DNA from: Chara braunii
Lineage: Eukaryota > Streptophyta > Charophyceae > Charales > Characeae
Assembly: GCA_003427395.1 (NCBI GenBank)
Contig: BFEA01000158.1
Coordinates: forward strand, 136,193 to 164,292
Reading direction: 5' to 3'
Length of the DNA stretch: 28,100 nucleotides
Shown: positions 18,766-28,100 of the stretch, one piece after another
How positions within the stretch are numbered: position 1 is the stretch's first letter
Layout of the letters: each line of letters begins with the position of its first letter
Notes under the pieces: generated by a model
What the model was told of the DNA's origin: nothing
What the model saw: the letters and a program-made list of their open reading frames with translations, nothing else
Databases searched by the model: none
Program-made: the position numbers and the translations under genes

Positions 18766-21205
18766 AGATGCTCCCTATTACTTCCTTGTTCACCGTACAT
18801 CCCGCGATCGTTGCGAAATCGCTCCTCATGAGAGTGATTTATGCTCCCCCGTCTACTAATGAGTCGGTATGATGACTCCCGATCTGAATTTTCAGTTTCC
18901 TTACGGGCAGCGCATGAAAGCTAAGCTTCGTCCCGGGTGGCGATCTCATGACTTCGCCGCCCTCTCGGTCGGGCAAGCTCAAACGAATATCTGCAAAGGC
19001 CTTTTCGAGATCCTCCAAGTCCTCGTGACTCCTCTGAAGGTTAGCCACTTCTTGCGGAGCTTCCTCCTCCCTCTCCCCTTCTGGTAATTCGGTGTTGTCG
19101 CCGATTTCTACTCGCCTCCGAGTCAACAGTTGTCTGAGCCCTTTGAGCACCCTAGGGCTAGCTTGCAGCATGGTCTGAAAAGACACCGAAACCATGATTC
19201 CTAGTAACTTGCTAATGGTGTCGTCGAGCTCATGCAAGGTTAAGATCGGGATTTGATACCTAAACTTCTTCTTAGCGGCGGTAACCTTGTCCGCAGGCTC
19301 CTCTTCCCTAGGCTTCCCATAGACTTTCTCTGGTTCCTCGGCCTCTGGCTCCGCCTGGGGTTCGGAGCTTCCGGCGACCTTCTCCATAATGGTGTCACGG
19401 TTAATCCTTCTCCCGGTCGTTCCCAGTTGAGTGGTTGCGTTCACCCTATCACGCCAGTCGCTTTCCAAAATAAAGTTGGTCTGCGACCCGCACCCCCGGA
19501 GTTGATCCCAGATGATCTTGCCCACCGGTTCGGCTTCTACGGTTGTTATTTCTAGCCCGTTGAGCATGATAATGGCTCCCCGCATCCCTCCTGGCGAGTT
19601 CCAGTTCACCCGTTCCCCTTGTGGTCCAAATATCTCCCCCTTTAATGATCTGGTACACCTTCTTTTCAAAATATCATGGTTGAGCTTTGGGCATGCGCAC
19701 ACATAATGTCATATCGTGGTGCAGTACTTGCATTGCTCGTTAGCAGGATCTCTCCGTCCAAATCCCCGGTTTGCTACACCTGGCGGGACCACAGTTTCCT
19801 GGGGAGGGAGAGAAGGTCGGGATACTTGCACTTGCATAACCAGTAGCGCACCTTCCATCCTTTCAATCTTATTGTCGACCCCGTGCACCCGTTCATGTAG
19901 ACTTTCAATCCCCTTCTTTACCTTGTCCCCTGTCCTACCGGTCAGATCTATGATATCTTGTTCCTTGAGCAAGGCCAACGTCTCCGTTACTACCGTTTTC
20001 TCAGCCAGATCCGTTACCGTGCTAAAATCAACATCCCGCGTGTTTACGAACTTGCTCGTCTGTTGGTAAGCTGACAAGATCTTGTCTTTGTCGAACTCGG
20101 AGAACTGCCTGAGGAAATATTTGCTCATTATCCGGTCCGTGACCTCGGGGATCCTTAGTGCTACTACAGTAAATTCCCGTAGGAAATTATTGTACGTTGC
20201 GAAGTTATTCCTCTGAACTGCCGCTAGGTCGGCCTCCGTTGCCATTTTCTCTATTGCTAGGTACTTCCTCATCATCACATCCCGGGTCTCCTTCCAAGAC
20301 TGGCTTGCGGCTACAATAGCCATTATGTCCCGTCCTAGGCTTAACGACACATGCTGTCCTAGATGGTCCATTTTTTCCTCCTCGGTCCACTTTAGTAACG
20401 CAGCTAGGTTCTCGTAGTCGATCAGGAACTCCGTGGTATTTGCTCCATCGAAAGTCAGCTTTTTCCTGGCGTCTGCCAGATAGCCTTGATTTTTGTTTAG
20501 TGCTCACGCGAGGGACGACACTATCTTCTTAAGGCCGCCCTCGGAGCTGCTGGCCTCGCCTGCCACACTGTTATCCGGACTTTCCTTGCCGGCCTTCTGT
20601 CCCTCCCTGGTTTTCATAATTCCTTCCGGGTCAAACCATCCCAACACTCTTTCCCTAAGGCTCCAAAGTCCTTCGCATCCTCGCGCTACTGCTGGCGTGA
20701 TCGGCAGGCGGCTAACCCTACTGTCCATGGCTGGCGGAGTCGTAGTCTTTTCTGCTTCCATCCCCGGAGAGTTTTCTCTCTCTTTCCTTCTCTTGCTCGG
20801 CGTTCCCCCACGGTCACTACCTATCCCCTTGTCCAGTCCCACCTTGGCTGGCTTTCCGTTCGTCCCGGGGTTCCTCCTGCAGAGGACCTTCTTCGTTCCC
20901 AGTCATAATTTCCTCAATCAGTCTTGCCTTGTATTTCGCGGTCCTCTTGTCTATCTCGGCTAGTTTGCGCCTTGTGTCCGTGACCCTTACTTTCTTAGGC
21001 ATGGCTCCTTCCGAGTTTCGGGGGCTTGTCATATCCTTATTTCTGCCTTCCTTGGTCCCCTGGGTCCCTTGCCTGCTTCCCCCGACTTTTCCCGAGCTTT
21101 TCCCTGTGGAGATTTCCTTCCGGTTCCCTTCGGTACCATCCGGATTTATCGATTCGCTGTCCTTCCTTCACTCTTACGGTTATCTGTCTCCTCTTCCGTT
21201 GCCAT
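18766..21205 (-). pseudogene. gag: gag and protease N-terminal part
   Basis: The main frame is marked by stops at 20504-20506, 19709-19711 and 18839-18841, all in one phase. Segments in order: a basic/charged N-terminal part (possible Met at 21205, with the frame displaced between about 21035 and 20845, where MPKKVRVTDTRRKLAEIDK is read from 21002); a retrotransposon-gag capsid-like helical part (ARKKLTFDGANTTEFLIDYE to LRQFSEFDKDKILSAYQQ); a zinc knuckle CX2CX4HX4C at about 19690-19732, with the TGA 19709-19711 inside the X4 loop; a charged linker; and the protease active-site block ending SLVDGGA before TAA 18839-18841. After that TAA, ITLMRSDFATIAGCTVNKEV continues the protease to about 18767. 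Gag would form the particle and bind RNA. DGGA replaces the usual DTGA/DSGA. The N-terminal boundary is uncertain. Confidence 0.88.
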
Positions 21206-21499
21206 TTTGCCTAGTTCTGCATAAGCCAAAGAATTCCCAGGACACACGCAACGCGAGGTTTTTAGGTTCCCTAGACTCCCAACTCTGTTGGTTTATCTTT
21301 ATAGTCTCCTTTCCTATCCCCCTTTCCTGATTGCCCTTCCTTAAGGAGGAGCCATGACTGGCCCTGCCGCCCAGCCGAGCTATGACCGTGACTGGGTTTC
21401 CTTTATCACAAGCTCGTTTGTCGTGCCCTTGTCCCGTCGGCAGACGCGAGGGAGTCCGGGTTAGGCATCCTGCTAGGGGAGACCTTCCCGAGCAGCGTT

Positions 21500-21556
21500 T
21501 CCCGTTTTTGACCTTCAGGGTTATGACCAATCATTAGGAGTCTGCCCCCCCACTTC
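21500..21556 (-). other. Conserved leader motif upstream of gag
   Basis: The minus strand reads G7 (21545-21551), then CAGACTCCTAATGATTGGT and TAACCC. A close relative (GATTCTAAAGATTGGTTGTAA then CCC in part) precedes array copy D at 22526-22556. Shared core: CTAAWGATTGGTNNTAACCC. It may be a remnant of a common leader or promoter. The rest of 21206-21670 holds no clear gene. Confidence 0.55.
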
Positions 21557-21674
21557 TTTGTTTTTCTAGTGGGTTTTAGCCATCCAGGTCCGAAGCCCCT
21601 TTCCTATTCCCATCGGCGAACTTCCATACGCAGCGAACTATACTCGATCTGCCCTATTGACCCGCCTGCGGATG

Positions 21675-22485
21675 CTAATCCCGCTCTCGCCCTTGCGGCT
21701 CTTCTGGCTCGGTAGGCTCCTCGAATAGTTGAGCCACCCTCGTTAGATAATTCTCCCCTATCTCGATTTCCCTTTGGATTATGCGTTCGCATCCTGTCCA
21801 GTCTAGCCGGGGCGCACAAAACATCAGGATGTGGATGACTTCTAGTAATTCGTGGGCCCTGTTTCCCCAGAACGGCCTATGCTCCACAGCGACATCGTAG
21901 AACATCCCAATGGTAGGGGAGGGAAAGTGGTCTGCCCATACTATCGCTGAGTCTGCCAGCTCCCGCGCCCTTGCGAGGCTTCCGAAGACGAGGTCTATCA
22001 TAAAACGGGGCACTCGGCATCTCAGCGGTGTGGTCGGTTAACTCCCTCCAACCTCCCATCTCCACTCGGGTTAGCAAGCCCACGTTCCTTCTTCCCCTGA
22101 CCGAATGTCCTATCCGGGTCAACGTCCGGGCGGCCCTTTGAAAGACCGGTGCCAGCTCGTGACCTTGTAATATCTCTACCCCCAACGAATGTCAGCCGAT
22201 CTCAGGTAGGTATATGGTCCCGGTAACCTCCAGATTGGACAACAGACCGTCTCCGGGTTCTCGGTTGAGTCTCATCCCTGTCCACCGACATTCTACCAAC
22301 ATGAAGGCGGCGTCCCTTCCCAAAGTCACGGCCCGCCATTCTACGTCGAACCCCCGATAGGTAGAACTCGACGGGAGGGATACTTCCCATCGCCCACTGT
22401 GGTTCCAGGGCGGTCCGAGGTACCGGGGTTGGCGTTTCATTCGCACACGGGGCTGGCGTTCCACTCGCTCACGTCTTGCTGCCAT
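21675..22485 (-). pseudogene. Array copy D, unknown family
   Basis: The chosen start is ATG at 22485 in context ACAATGG; the frame is also open to 22536. The N-terminal domain of about 110 residues is beta-like (WEVSLP, then VEWRAVTLGRDAAFMLVE, then YLPEIG) and reaches TGA 22192-22194. It continues in frame (ILQGHELAPVFQRA) to a one-base frame change near 22013. The C-terminal helical domain follows (RFMIDLVFGSLARARELADS, then RPFWGNRAHELLEVI) and ends with NYLTRVAQLFEEPTEPEEPQ before the stop. The family signature PFxGxxAxEhhxhh and the ending [YF]hxxhxxLhE align with copies A, B and C. Its TGA after PEIG falls at the same residue as a TGA in copy B, where copy C has Trp. It is the copy nearest gag, about 470 bp upstream of the likely gag start. 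Function unknown. Confidence 0.7.
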
Positions 22486-22525
22486 TGTTACCTTGGTGAT
22501 TTCCTGCATAGTCCACATAGAAAGG

Positions 22526-22556
22526 GTTACAACCAATCTTTAGAATCCGCCCGCCT
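22526..22556 (-). other. Leader-like motif upstream of copy D
   Basis: This matches the motif upstream of gag (21500-21556): on the minus strand GCGGGCGGATTCTAAAGATT and GGTTGTAACCC. It lies within the 120-bp spacer between copies C and D. Confidence 0.5.
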
Positions 22557-22603
22557 ACTGCCTCCCTTGCCCTTCGTGTTTTCATTTCCCTTTCTAGTCC
22601 TTA

Positions 22604-23443
22604 CTATCCCTCTATACCCCCGGGAGCGGTAGCCTCCTCTTGCTGTTCGTACAGCCGGTAGAGATCGTCTATGTAGGTTGCGCCCCGACCTACCTCTCAT
22701 CGGATGACTCTCCACATGGTCTCATCGCTTATTTGTGGGACTCTTGGCCTAGTACTTACTGCTGCTCGTAGAATGCAAAGCACCTCGCGCCCTTGTTCGT
22801 CCCCGAAAGGCCCCATCTCTAGGAAGGTCCGATAGTATTCTTGATACATTAATGCTTCATCGAAATTTAGCCTAGTTACGGCAGTCACCGCCTACTCCAC
22901 TCGTTCTATGCCTCCCATTTGTCTTAGCAGGAAGGGTGGTAGACTCATCCGTATGACCTCATTTGGGAGCTCGAAAACCCCTGCCGCAGCGACTTTTACC
23001 TCAGCCATCACATCATCTCGTTCCGGATCTGCAAACCCAAACCCCTCCCGCCAGGTCACTTGCCATGCCCCTTCGAACATTCGCACGGGGTCATCCCCGG
23101 AAGCCAAAGCAATCCCAAAGGTCCGCCACCCCTCTTCTGACAGGTGTAAGGATCCCGTCGCATGTACATGCCCTAGGCGGTTCAAATCTACGCCCCCGAA
23201 CTCCCCTCTCGCCCGCCATTCCAGCTTCACTACTAGGTACACCGTATCTTCCACCAACTCTACCCCCACCCAGTCCATTACTGGATTGCCTACCGTATTT
23301 CTTGCCGGCAGGCTTATTTCGACCCTGCCCTCTGATATTCTTGGTGGCAAGATCCCGCGAGGTCTATCCGCCCAGAACGTCATTCGCCGGGTCATCTCGC
23401 AATGCCTCATTTCCTGCTTTCTTAGTCCGATCGCTGCACCCAC
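22604..23443 (-). pseudogene. Array copy C, unknown family
   Basis: One minus frame runs from at least 23443 (first ATG at 23410) to TAG 22604-22606, broken by TAG 22892-22894 and TGA 22697-22699. It is the best-preserved copy. N-terminal domain: GRVEISLPARN, DWVGVELVEDTVYLVVKLEW, LHLSEEGWRTFGIALASG. The middle (DPVRMFEGAWQVTWREGF, FADPERDDVMAEVKV) leads to the helical C-terminal domain (YQEYYRTFLEMGPF, then REVLCILRAAV) and TYIDDLYRLYEQQEE. The TGA at 22697 sits where copies A, B and D all have Arg, so it is best explained as a mutated Arg codon. An 11-G run lies about 100 bp upstream (23543-23553). I recognise no domain, signal peptide or catalytic motif. Confidence 0.75.
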
Positions 23444-23542
23444 CGAGATTTCATACCTTTCGTGTTTTAGTCTCTCAACCCTCCCTACTTATCGTACACT
23501 GGTTCTTGCCGCTATCCCCAACTCATACACGTTCAATTCTTA

Positions 23543-23553
23543 CCCCCCCCCCC
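23543..23553 (-). other. G11 run upstream of copy C
   Basis: Eleven consecutive G on the coding strand in the 260-bp spacer between copies B and C. Compare G7 before gag (21545-21551) and G10 before ORF3 (14615-14624). The rest of this spacer has no supported gene. Confidence 0.6.
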
Positions 23554-23703
23554 ATTTTCCAGTTTCTGTCACTTCCCCCTTGTTTCGATCTTTATGCACC
23601 ATCTATGGCCTAATGTACACCCTGCCTTACTTATTTTACACCTTACCTTACAAGCACCCTCCATACTCAGGCCTTCTATCGGTGTTCGATCCCTTGGCCT
23701 CAT

Positions 23704-24459
23704 TCAGTCGAACCACAGTACCTCAAATAGTTTAAAGACGTCGTCTACGTAGGAGGGTGCAGCCGCCGCCTCCCGGCTAACTATGGCGTCCCAAGACTCC
23801 GCCTCTACCTCTAGCCGGTCATACCTGCCTATTCTTAGGACGATGATGACTTCCTCGGCTTTATCTCCGTAGAAGGGTCCATATTTCAATGAGAGCCTAT
23901 AAAACTCCTCAGTCAGCCAGGCACACTCTATATGCACCTTTCTCATGGAGTCGGCTACTTCTAAGATGTGCTCAACCCCCCCAAACCACTCGGCTATGAA
24001 TTCCGGTACCCAAGCCGTTATCCGTAGACTTAGAGGCTTGAGTTCCTTCCATCCTCCCATCACAACTCTGCTACTAACTTCGTCTCATCCCTCGTTGGCG
24101 AACAGTTTGCCTTCCTTTCGGGTTCGGGCCTCTGCATCCCCTAGAAGCCACATCGGGTCATGTCCCATTGCTAACATGGTGCAAAACAGGTGTCATCCAT
24201 CCTCGGAAAGGACAATCGTTTCAACTGACTCTACCTTGCCTTCTGCTATATCATCCCAACCTTCCTCTTCCCTTATCGGGTTCCAAATCCGCTCTATCCA
24301 TACATATGACAAGTCTCGGACAACCTCAAACCCAATCCAGTCGCACGTGGTCCCTCTCCATCTGTTCCCTGTTGGTATAGGCATTGCTATTCCTCCTCTG
24401 AGTCGTCGTGGTTCCCAGCCTTTGAAGGGGTATTCCATCATCATTTCTTCTCTAGTCAT
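23704..24459 (-). pseudogene. Array copy B, unknown family
   Basis: The minus frame runs from ATG 24459 (MTREEMMMEYPFKGW) to the stop at 23704, broken by TGA 24193-24195 and TGA 24085-24087. N-terminal domain: AMPIPTGNRW, CDWIGFEVVRDLSYVWIERI, VLSEDG. After the first TGA the frame continues HLFCTMLAMGHDPMWLLGDA, which parallels copy C (ALASGDDPVRMFEGAW). The C-terminal helical domain reads WVPEFIAEWFGGVEHILEVA, FYRLSLKYGPFYGDKAEEVI and YVDDVFKLFEV. Copies B and C align without gaps over at least 34 residues up to GPF. Length and domain order equal the other copies. Function unknown. Confidence 0.75.
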
Positions 24460-24531
24460 CTTTCCCTTTCATGCACAATACCAGGTCACCCGCCCTTCCT
24501 AAGTTAAGTTTCCCCACCCCTTTCAAAAGTC

Positions 24532-25335
24532 TCAGTCCTCTATCTCTTCATCTTCGTCTTCATCACTTAAGTCGTCCTCCTCATCATATACCAACTCCCT
24601 CACCCCATCTAGAAACGTCTCCCCTATTGTCACATTCCTGTAGACTATCCCCCAATGCACAGCGCTAGGGACAAAGATATTGTCTATGCTAAGGCAGTTC
24701 AGTATCTCGGCCAGCTCCTCCGCCCAGTTCCCCTCGAACGGCCCCATCTCTACTGATAACCGAAAAAAATCTTGCCTAGCGCATTGGTAGAGTCCGAGGT
24801 TCGTCATGGACTGGCATATCCATACTAGCATGCTCCGGGATCCGAAAACCGCATCCACTAGGAAGGAGGGCAGCACACATCGCATGGTTCTTACGGGTCG
24901 CCTCATGCTTCCTCTATCTCCAAGTTTTACCCGTACGTCTACCTTTTCCATTTCCATTTTCCTCCGTTGACATGCAGCCCACACAACCTCTGCTTCGGCC
25001 TTCCTAAACAACTCGTCCGACGTATTCCCGAATGTCAACTCTATGATCATAGCTTTCTCCCCATCTTGCGACAAGTAGACCCACCCCCGGGCTTCCACTG
25101 TCCCTCAGAATTCCAAATCCATTAAACTTGGTGACAACCTCGTCAAGCTGACATTAGTCCATATTGTTTCTATCCAAAGGAAATCATCCTCTCCTTCCAG
25201 CATTACCGTTTGATACGCTGGTTCAAGGTCCGTCCACGTTCCATTTTCCGGAAGGACGACTGATACCCCATCCTTTACATCTACTGACATTTCCGGGCCG
25301 CTAGTATAGATCGGGGAAGGCAACCATCGCGCCAT
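24532..25335 (-). pseudogene. Array copy A, unknown family
   Basis: The minus frame runs from ATG 25335 (MARWLPSPIYTSGPEM) to the stop at 24532 (about 267 codons), with one TGA at 25105-25107. The start has good support: ACAAGATGG context, and the gene ends about 70 bp before copy B. N-terminal domain: GVSVVLPENG, YQTVMLEGEDDFLWIETIW, YLSQDGEKAMIIEL. C-terminal domain: PSFLVDAVFGSRSMLVWICQ, FFRLSVEMGPFEGNWAEELA, TFLDGVRELVYDEED. It ends in an acidic tail of Asp/Glu. It is the first gene of the same-strand series and may be least damaged. No known domain, signal peptide or membrane segment is apparent. Confidence 0.75.
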
Positions 25336-25388
25336 CTTGTTTTCAACACCCGCCCCCTGTTTTCATAAAAAGGCACCAACCGATCATT

Positions 25389-26415
25389 TTGGTCAGGTCA
25401 ACCCTTGTCCTAGATGAGAATTATTTCAGACCCCTGATCAAGGTCTCCCTACTTTACCTCCCCATTCCTAAGTACCTCCTTCCCATAATTCCCTCGGCCG
25501 GCCATCCATTTGCCCACATTCTTTCTCTTGGTTCCATTCCAATTGACCTCTATCCTCCTTCCTTCCGATCATCTCTCACACGTGCGGGCTTAGATGGGAG
25601 GGGGAATAGACTTAGAAGAGTGTCCGTCCAACAGTCCAATCTCAATCAATTTTTACAGAGGGGGAACCCATAAAAGAAAATCAGGCAACCTCACATACGG
25701 GTCCGTCATCTCCTCACCGGCCATCCCCAATGTGGTCTCTCCGCTGGTACTATCGGTAGAGTTCTATCCCATACCTCAAGCGCAGCTCAACCTTCGCGAG
25801 CGCAGTACCTAGGTCTCGGCAAGGCATTCGTCCTTTCCTCCTTACCCAGAATACCCCATCCCGTCTTGCCGCTTTGCACATCCATACCGACACCGAGGGT
25901 TACCTCGAATGCCTAAATACAGGGACAAAGTCAGCCGTCCGGACATTCACTTCCATCGGTCCGACAAGAATCAGCCTTTCCCAAAACCATGCTACGAGAG
26001 GCTACTAATCGCCTTCGAGGCTCCGTCTTTGTCCGCATGCAATGGTACTTCCTCCGCCAGCCAACAGGCTAAGCCTCGCCTGAGGAGATTTCACACCCCA
26101 CCCAGTAGATGATCGAGCCGAAACCCGTCACTGCTTGAACGAGAATGCTACTTATCAACCGACGTGACAAACTCCCGTCCGACAGCTCGGTGGCCTGACC
26201 TCCACATACGAACACACGGCAGCCTACAAAAGAGAACGACGTTTCGGAACCCGCAGTGGCCGGTGCAGACCAATCCTTTCCTTCCGAAAGACAGGACGCT
26301 CGAATCCCATAATGCAAACACAAGTCCCAAGTGGGACACACATAGTACAAGTGTCACTCCCTTGGTGCACCCAGCGCTTCCTACCCATAACTCAGATTTT
26401 CTCTCAGGACAATGA
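25389..26415 (+). pseudogene. Possible decayed plus-strand coding stretch, unknown
   Basis: A plus frame from ATG 25594 to TGA 26413-26415 is broken only by TAG 25810-25812 and TGA 26110-26112. An overlapping plus frame (25389-25673) is also open and protein-like (FRPLIKVSLLYLPIPKYLLP). The longer frame contains KYRDKVSRPDIHFHRSDKNQ and ends in a Pro/Thr/Ser/His-rich tail. The DNA is C-rich, which lowers stop frequency, so openness is weak support. It points away from the minus-strand array. No family was recognised. Confidence 0.25.
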
Positions 26416-26624
26416 GCGTCACTCCCCCTACTTTCAAACATAGTGGTTGGTTCCTTCTCGTGAGAATTTTCAAGGGTGAGCTAGTTTTCCTTGGAGTCTA
26501 GCAACTCCCTTCATTTCCCTTCTCTTCACTTGTCTGTTATTTCATAGGGTAGGATTATTCTTTCTTGATGACCCGTTGTGTTCATATTGGTTCCTGCAAT
26601 CATTAAAAAGGTGCAAAGTGCATG

Positions 26625-27069
26625 AGCCCGCTGGGCTCAAAAGAAGAAGGGGAAAACACTCATTCGGTCAGATCACTCCGCCACGGGATTTTCATTGGAA
26701 CCTGGCCTAAGCCAAGCACCAACCGCCTACCAGGTAACCGGAACCCTTCTTTCATACGAAGAGGAAGCGTCGACCTTCGACTTGCCCAAGGCTTCCCTGG
26801 ACTGGCGAACACTAGCACCGGACGAAGGAGGGCTAGAGTCATTCCTCAAAGGAACGGCTGATCAAGTGCATAGCATGCATGTTATACCTCCAGGCCTGGC
26901 TATGCCATGCGCCCAGCCACCCTCAAATCTGATTTCTCACAAGGGCAAGAGCAAACACAAGTCCATTTTCCTTATCTTGGGTTGTGAACACGTCAATGCG
27001 TCGGGCGCCCCCATCGGAATCGCAAGGATCAATTTAACCCCATGCCCGTCACCTCCACCATTTTTGTAG
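26625..27069 (+). CDS. Hypothetical open frame, unknown
   Basis: This is open for about 148 codons between TGA near 26624 and TAG at 27067-27069. It has no ATG near its left end; the first in-frame ATG is well inside. The translation is fairly balanced (YQVTGTLLSYEEEASTFDLP, DWRTLAPDEGGLESFLKGTA, then IFLILGCEHVN), ending in a Pro-rich tail. It could be an exon or chance. A GAGCCC-GCT-GGGCTC dyad lies at its left edge (26624-26638). From 27070 to 28100 I see C/T-rich sequence without a supported gene. Confidence 0.25.
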
Positions 27070-28100
27070 GGCCGAACCCCGGTAGACTTTCGAGCCTTAG
27101 TCGACCCCACTTCGGGTCCCAGTTGGCTCGGCCCGCCCACACTCATGCTCAGGGCGCGGGCCATTCGTCCCAAGGTCACCCCCACCTAGTGCTTTGAGAT
27201 GGATGGGGGTGGGTCATCGCGCGAGAGAGCTTTGACATTGGGGATGTAGCTCAGCCCTCACGCCGGGTGGTAGTCTCGCTGGTCGTTCCGCAACGCTGAT
27301 TTTTTTTTATTCTTTATTGTGTTCTCAAGCAATTGCTCCTTCCAATACACAGGCAGTCCAGGGGTTTTGTTTTAGCGTTTCTCTTCTCTTGTGCGTAGGC
27401 TAAGCGTCATCCTTAGGCCACGCACCATTTCCCTAAGCATTTTGGCTATATGACATCATCGGGGTGCGGCAGGGCCGTCCTCCCCCTCGCCTCTATGCAT
27501 CCATCGGATCTCACAATTTGCTTCCCACCTTATTGAGGTGGGCCCCTTAGTCTTTTCGGGGTCCTCATATGCATGCACACACAATATCACACTTTCCTTG
27601 GTACGATTGCACTCTCAATCACACTTCCAAGTCTCAAGTGCCAAAGTCATTTTCATAAATTGGCTCTATGTCAAGGGTCTCATAGTCCCTTTGTCCCTCT
27701 TCCCTTTCCCTCTTGGTGCCCAGTTCCTCTCGCCCTTATCCCGCTCAAGGCATTCCTAGCCATTACTCACATGCACAATCCCACACAAGCAAGAAGATCC
27801 ATACAGTGTCCCCCGTTGGGGTTCAACACATAGCCCTTCCCACATGCCTATTCATTCCATGCTCTGTGTGTGTGCTTTGTTCCCTTTTTGTTGTTCAATC
27901 AGCCCATCCTCTTCTCATAGTCATGCAGTCGGGGAAATGGTTGAGTCAAACTGACCTCTTTCTCAACCTATGCTTCTTTCCGGATCCCGTCTTTCTCCCA
28001 CTTTTTCAAATGTCCTCTCTCTTTTGCCTCCTTGGTGGCACAAGGGACCGGCTATCCTCCCCTTGCCCTCTTTCTCCACCAAGTGAAGTCTGATTTCGTT

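Larger units (their letters stand above)
13623..25335 (-). mobile_element. Candidate composite Ty3/gypsy element: A-B-C-D-gag-PR-RT-RH-IN-ORF3
   Basis: Every supportable coding region over 11.7 kb is on the minus strand, with spacers of about 70-470 bp. Nearly all are interrupted by similar transition-type stop codons. The gag-to-integrase order (PR before RT-RH-IN with GPY/F) defines Ty3/gypsy. Inclusion of A-D and ORF3 in the element is inference from strand, spacing, shared decay and the motif shared by the leaders of D and gag. No LTR pair, primer-binding site or target-site duplication was found by eye in 9700-13600 or 25340-28100. The core 14735-21205 is secure; the outer limits are not. 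Confidence 0.6.

Noticed and set aside
22908-23735. 275- and 216-residue plus-strand ORFs
   Set aside because: They lie antisense to array copy C. The minus frame aligns with three paralogs, whereas the plus frames are Pro/Ser-rich shadows.
14735-25107. Reassigned genetic code with TGA as a sense codon
   Set aside because: TGA dominates, but TAA and TAG stops and frame changes also occur, and the TGA at 22697 aligns with Arg in three paralogs. Transition-type decay explains all of them.

Overview
The window looks like nuclear DNA from a large, repeat-rich streptophyte genome. It holds a decayed plant/charophyte-style Ty3/gypsy pol, a DNMT3-like methyltransferase fragment (a family kept in green algae, mosses and ferns but lost from flowering plants), many minisatellites, and no bacterial gene organisation. 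A charophyte alga of the Chara type fits best. That identification is inference from protein style, not proof.

Layout. 1-6200: microsatellites, a 91-bp tandem repeat, a polypurine tract, and weak decayed coding stretches on the plus strand (559-1161, 1374-1981, 2017-2253). 6200-8810: a non-coding segment packed with short, mostly perfect inverted repeats. Some sit at matching places in diverged duplicate copies while their arm sequences differ. 8886-13040: more minisatellites (27, 65, 51/55, 40 and 29 bp units), with a fragment of a DNMT3-type methyltransferase catalytic domain (9838-9984, minus).

13623-25335: twelve kilobases in which every recognisable coding region is on the minus strand. 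In transcription order these are four diverged tandem copies (A-D) of an unrecognised protein of about 265 residues, then gag (with a CCHC knuckle), an aspartic protease, a linker, reverse transcriptase-RNase H, integrase, and a further acidic ORF ('ORF3'). The linker and RT are joined by a -1 frame change lying exactly on the heptamer U UUU UUA, a canonical ribosomal frameshift site. Most of these reading frames carry in-frame stops, mostly TGA, of the kind C-to-T or G-to-A transitions make, and the integrase catalytic Glu has become Lys. The shared strand, tight spacing and shared decay suggest one old composite element with four extra genes 5' of gag and one 3' of integrase. I could not see LTRs by eye, so the element's limits are unproven.

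25389-28100: C-rich sequence with two weak plus-strand open stretches and otherwise nothing recognisable. No rRNA, tRNA, CRISPR or intact host gene was seen.
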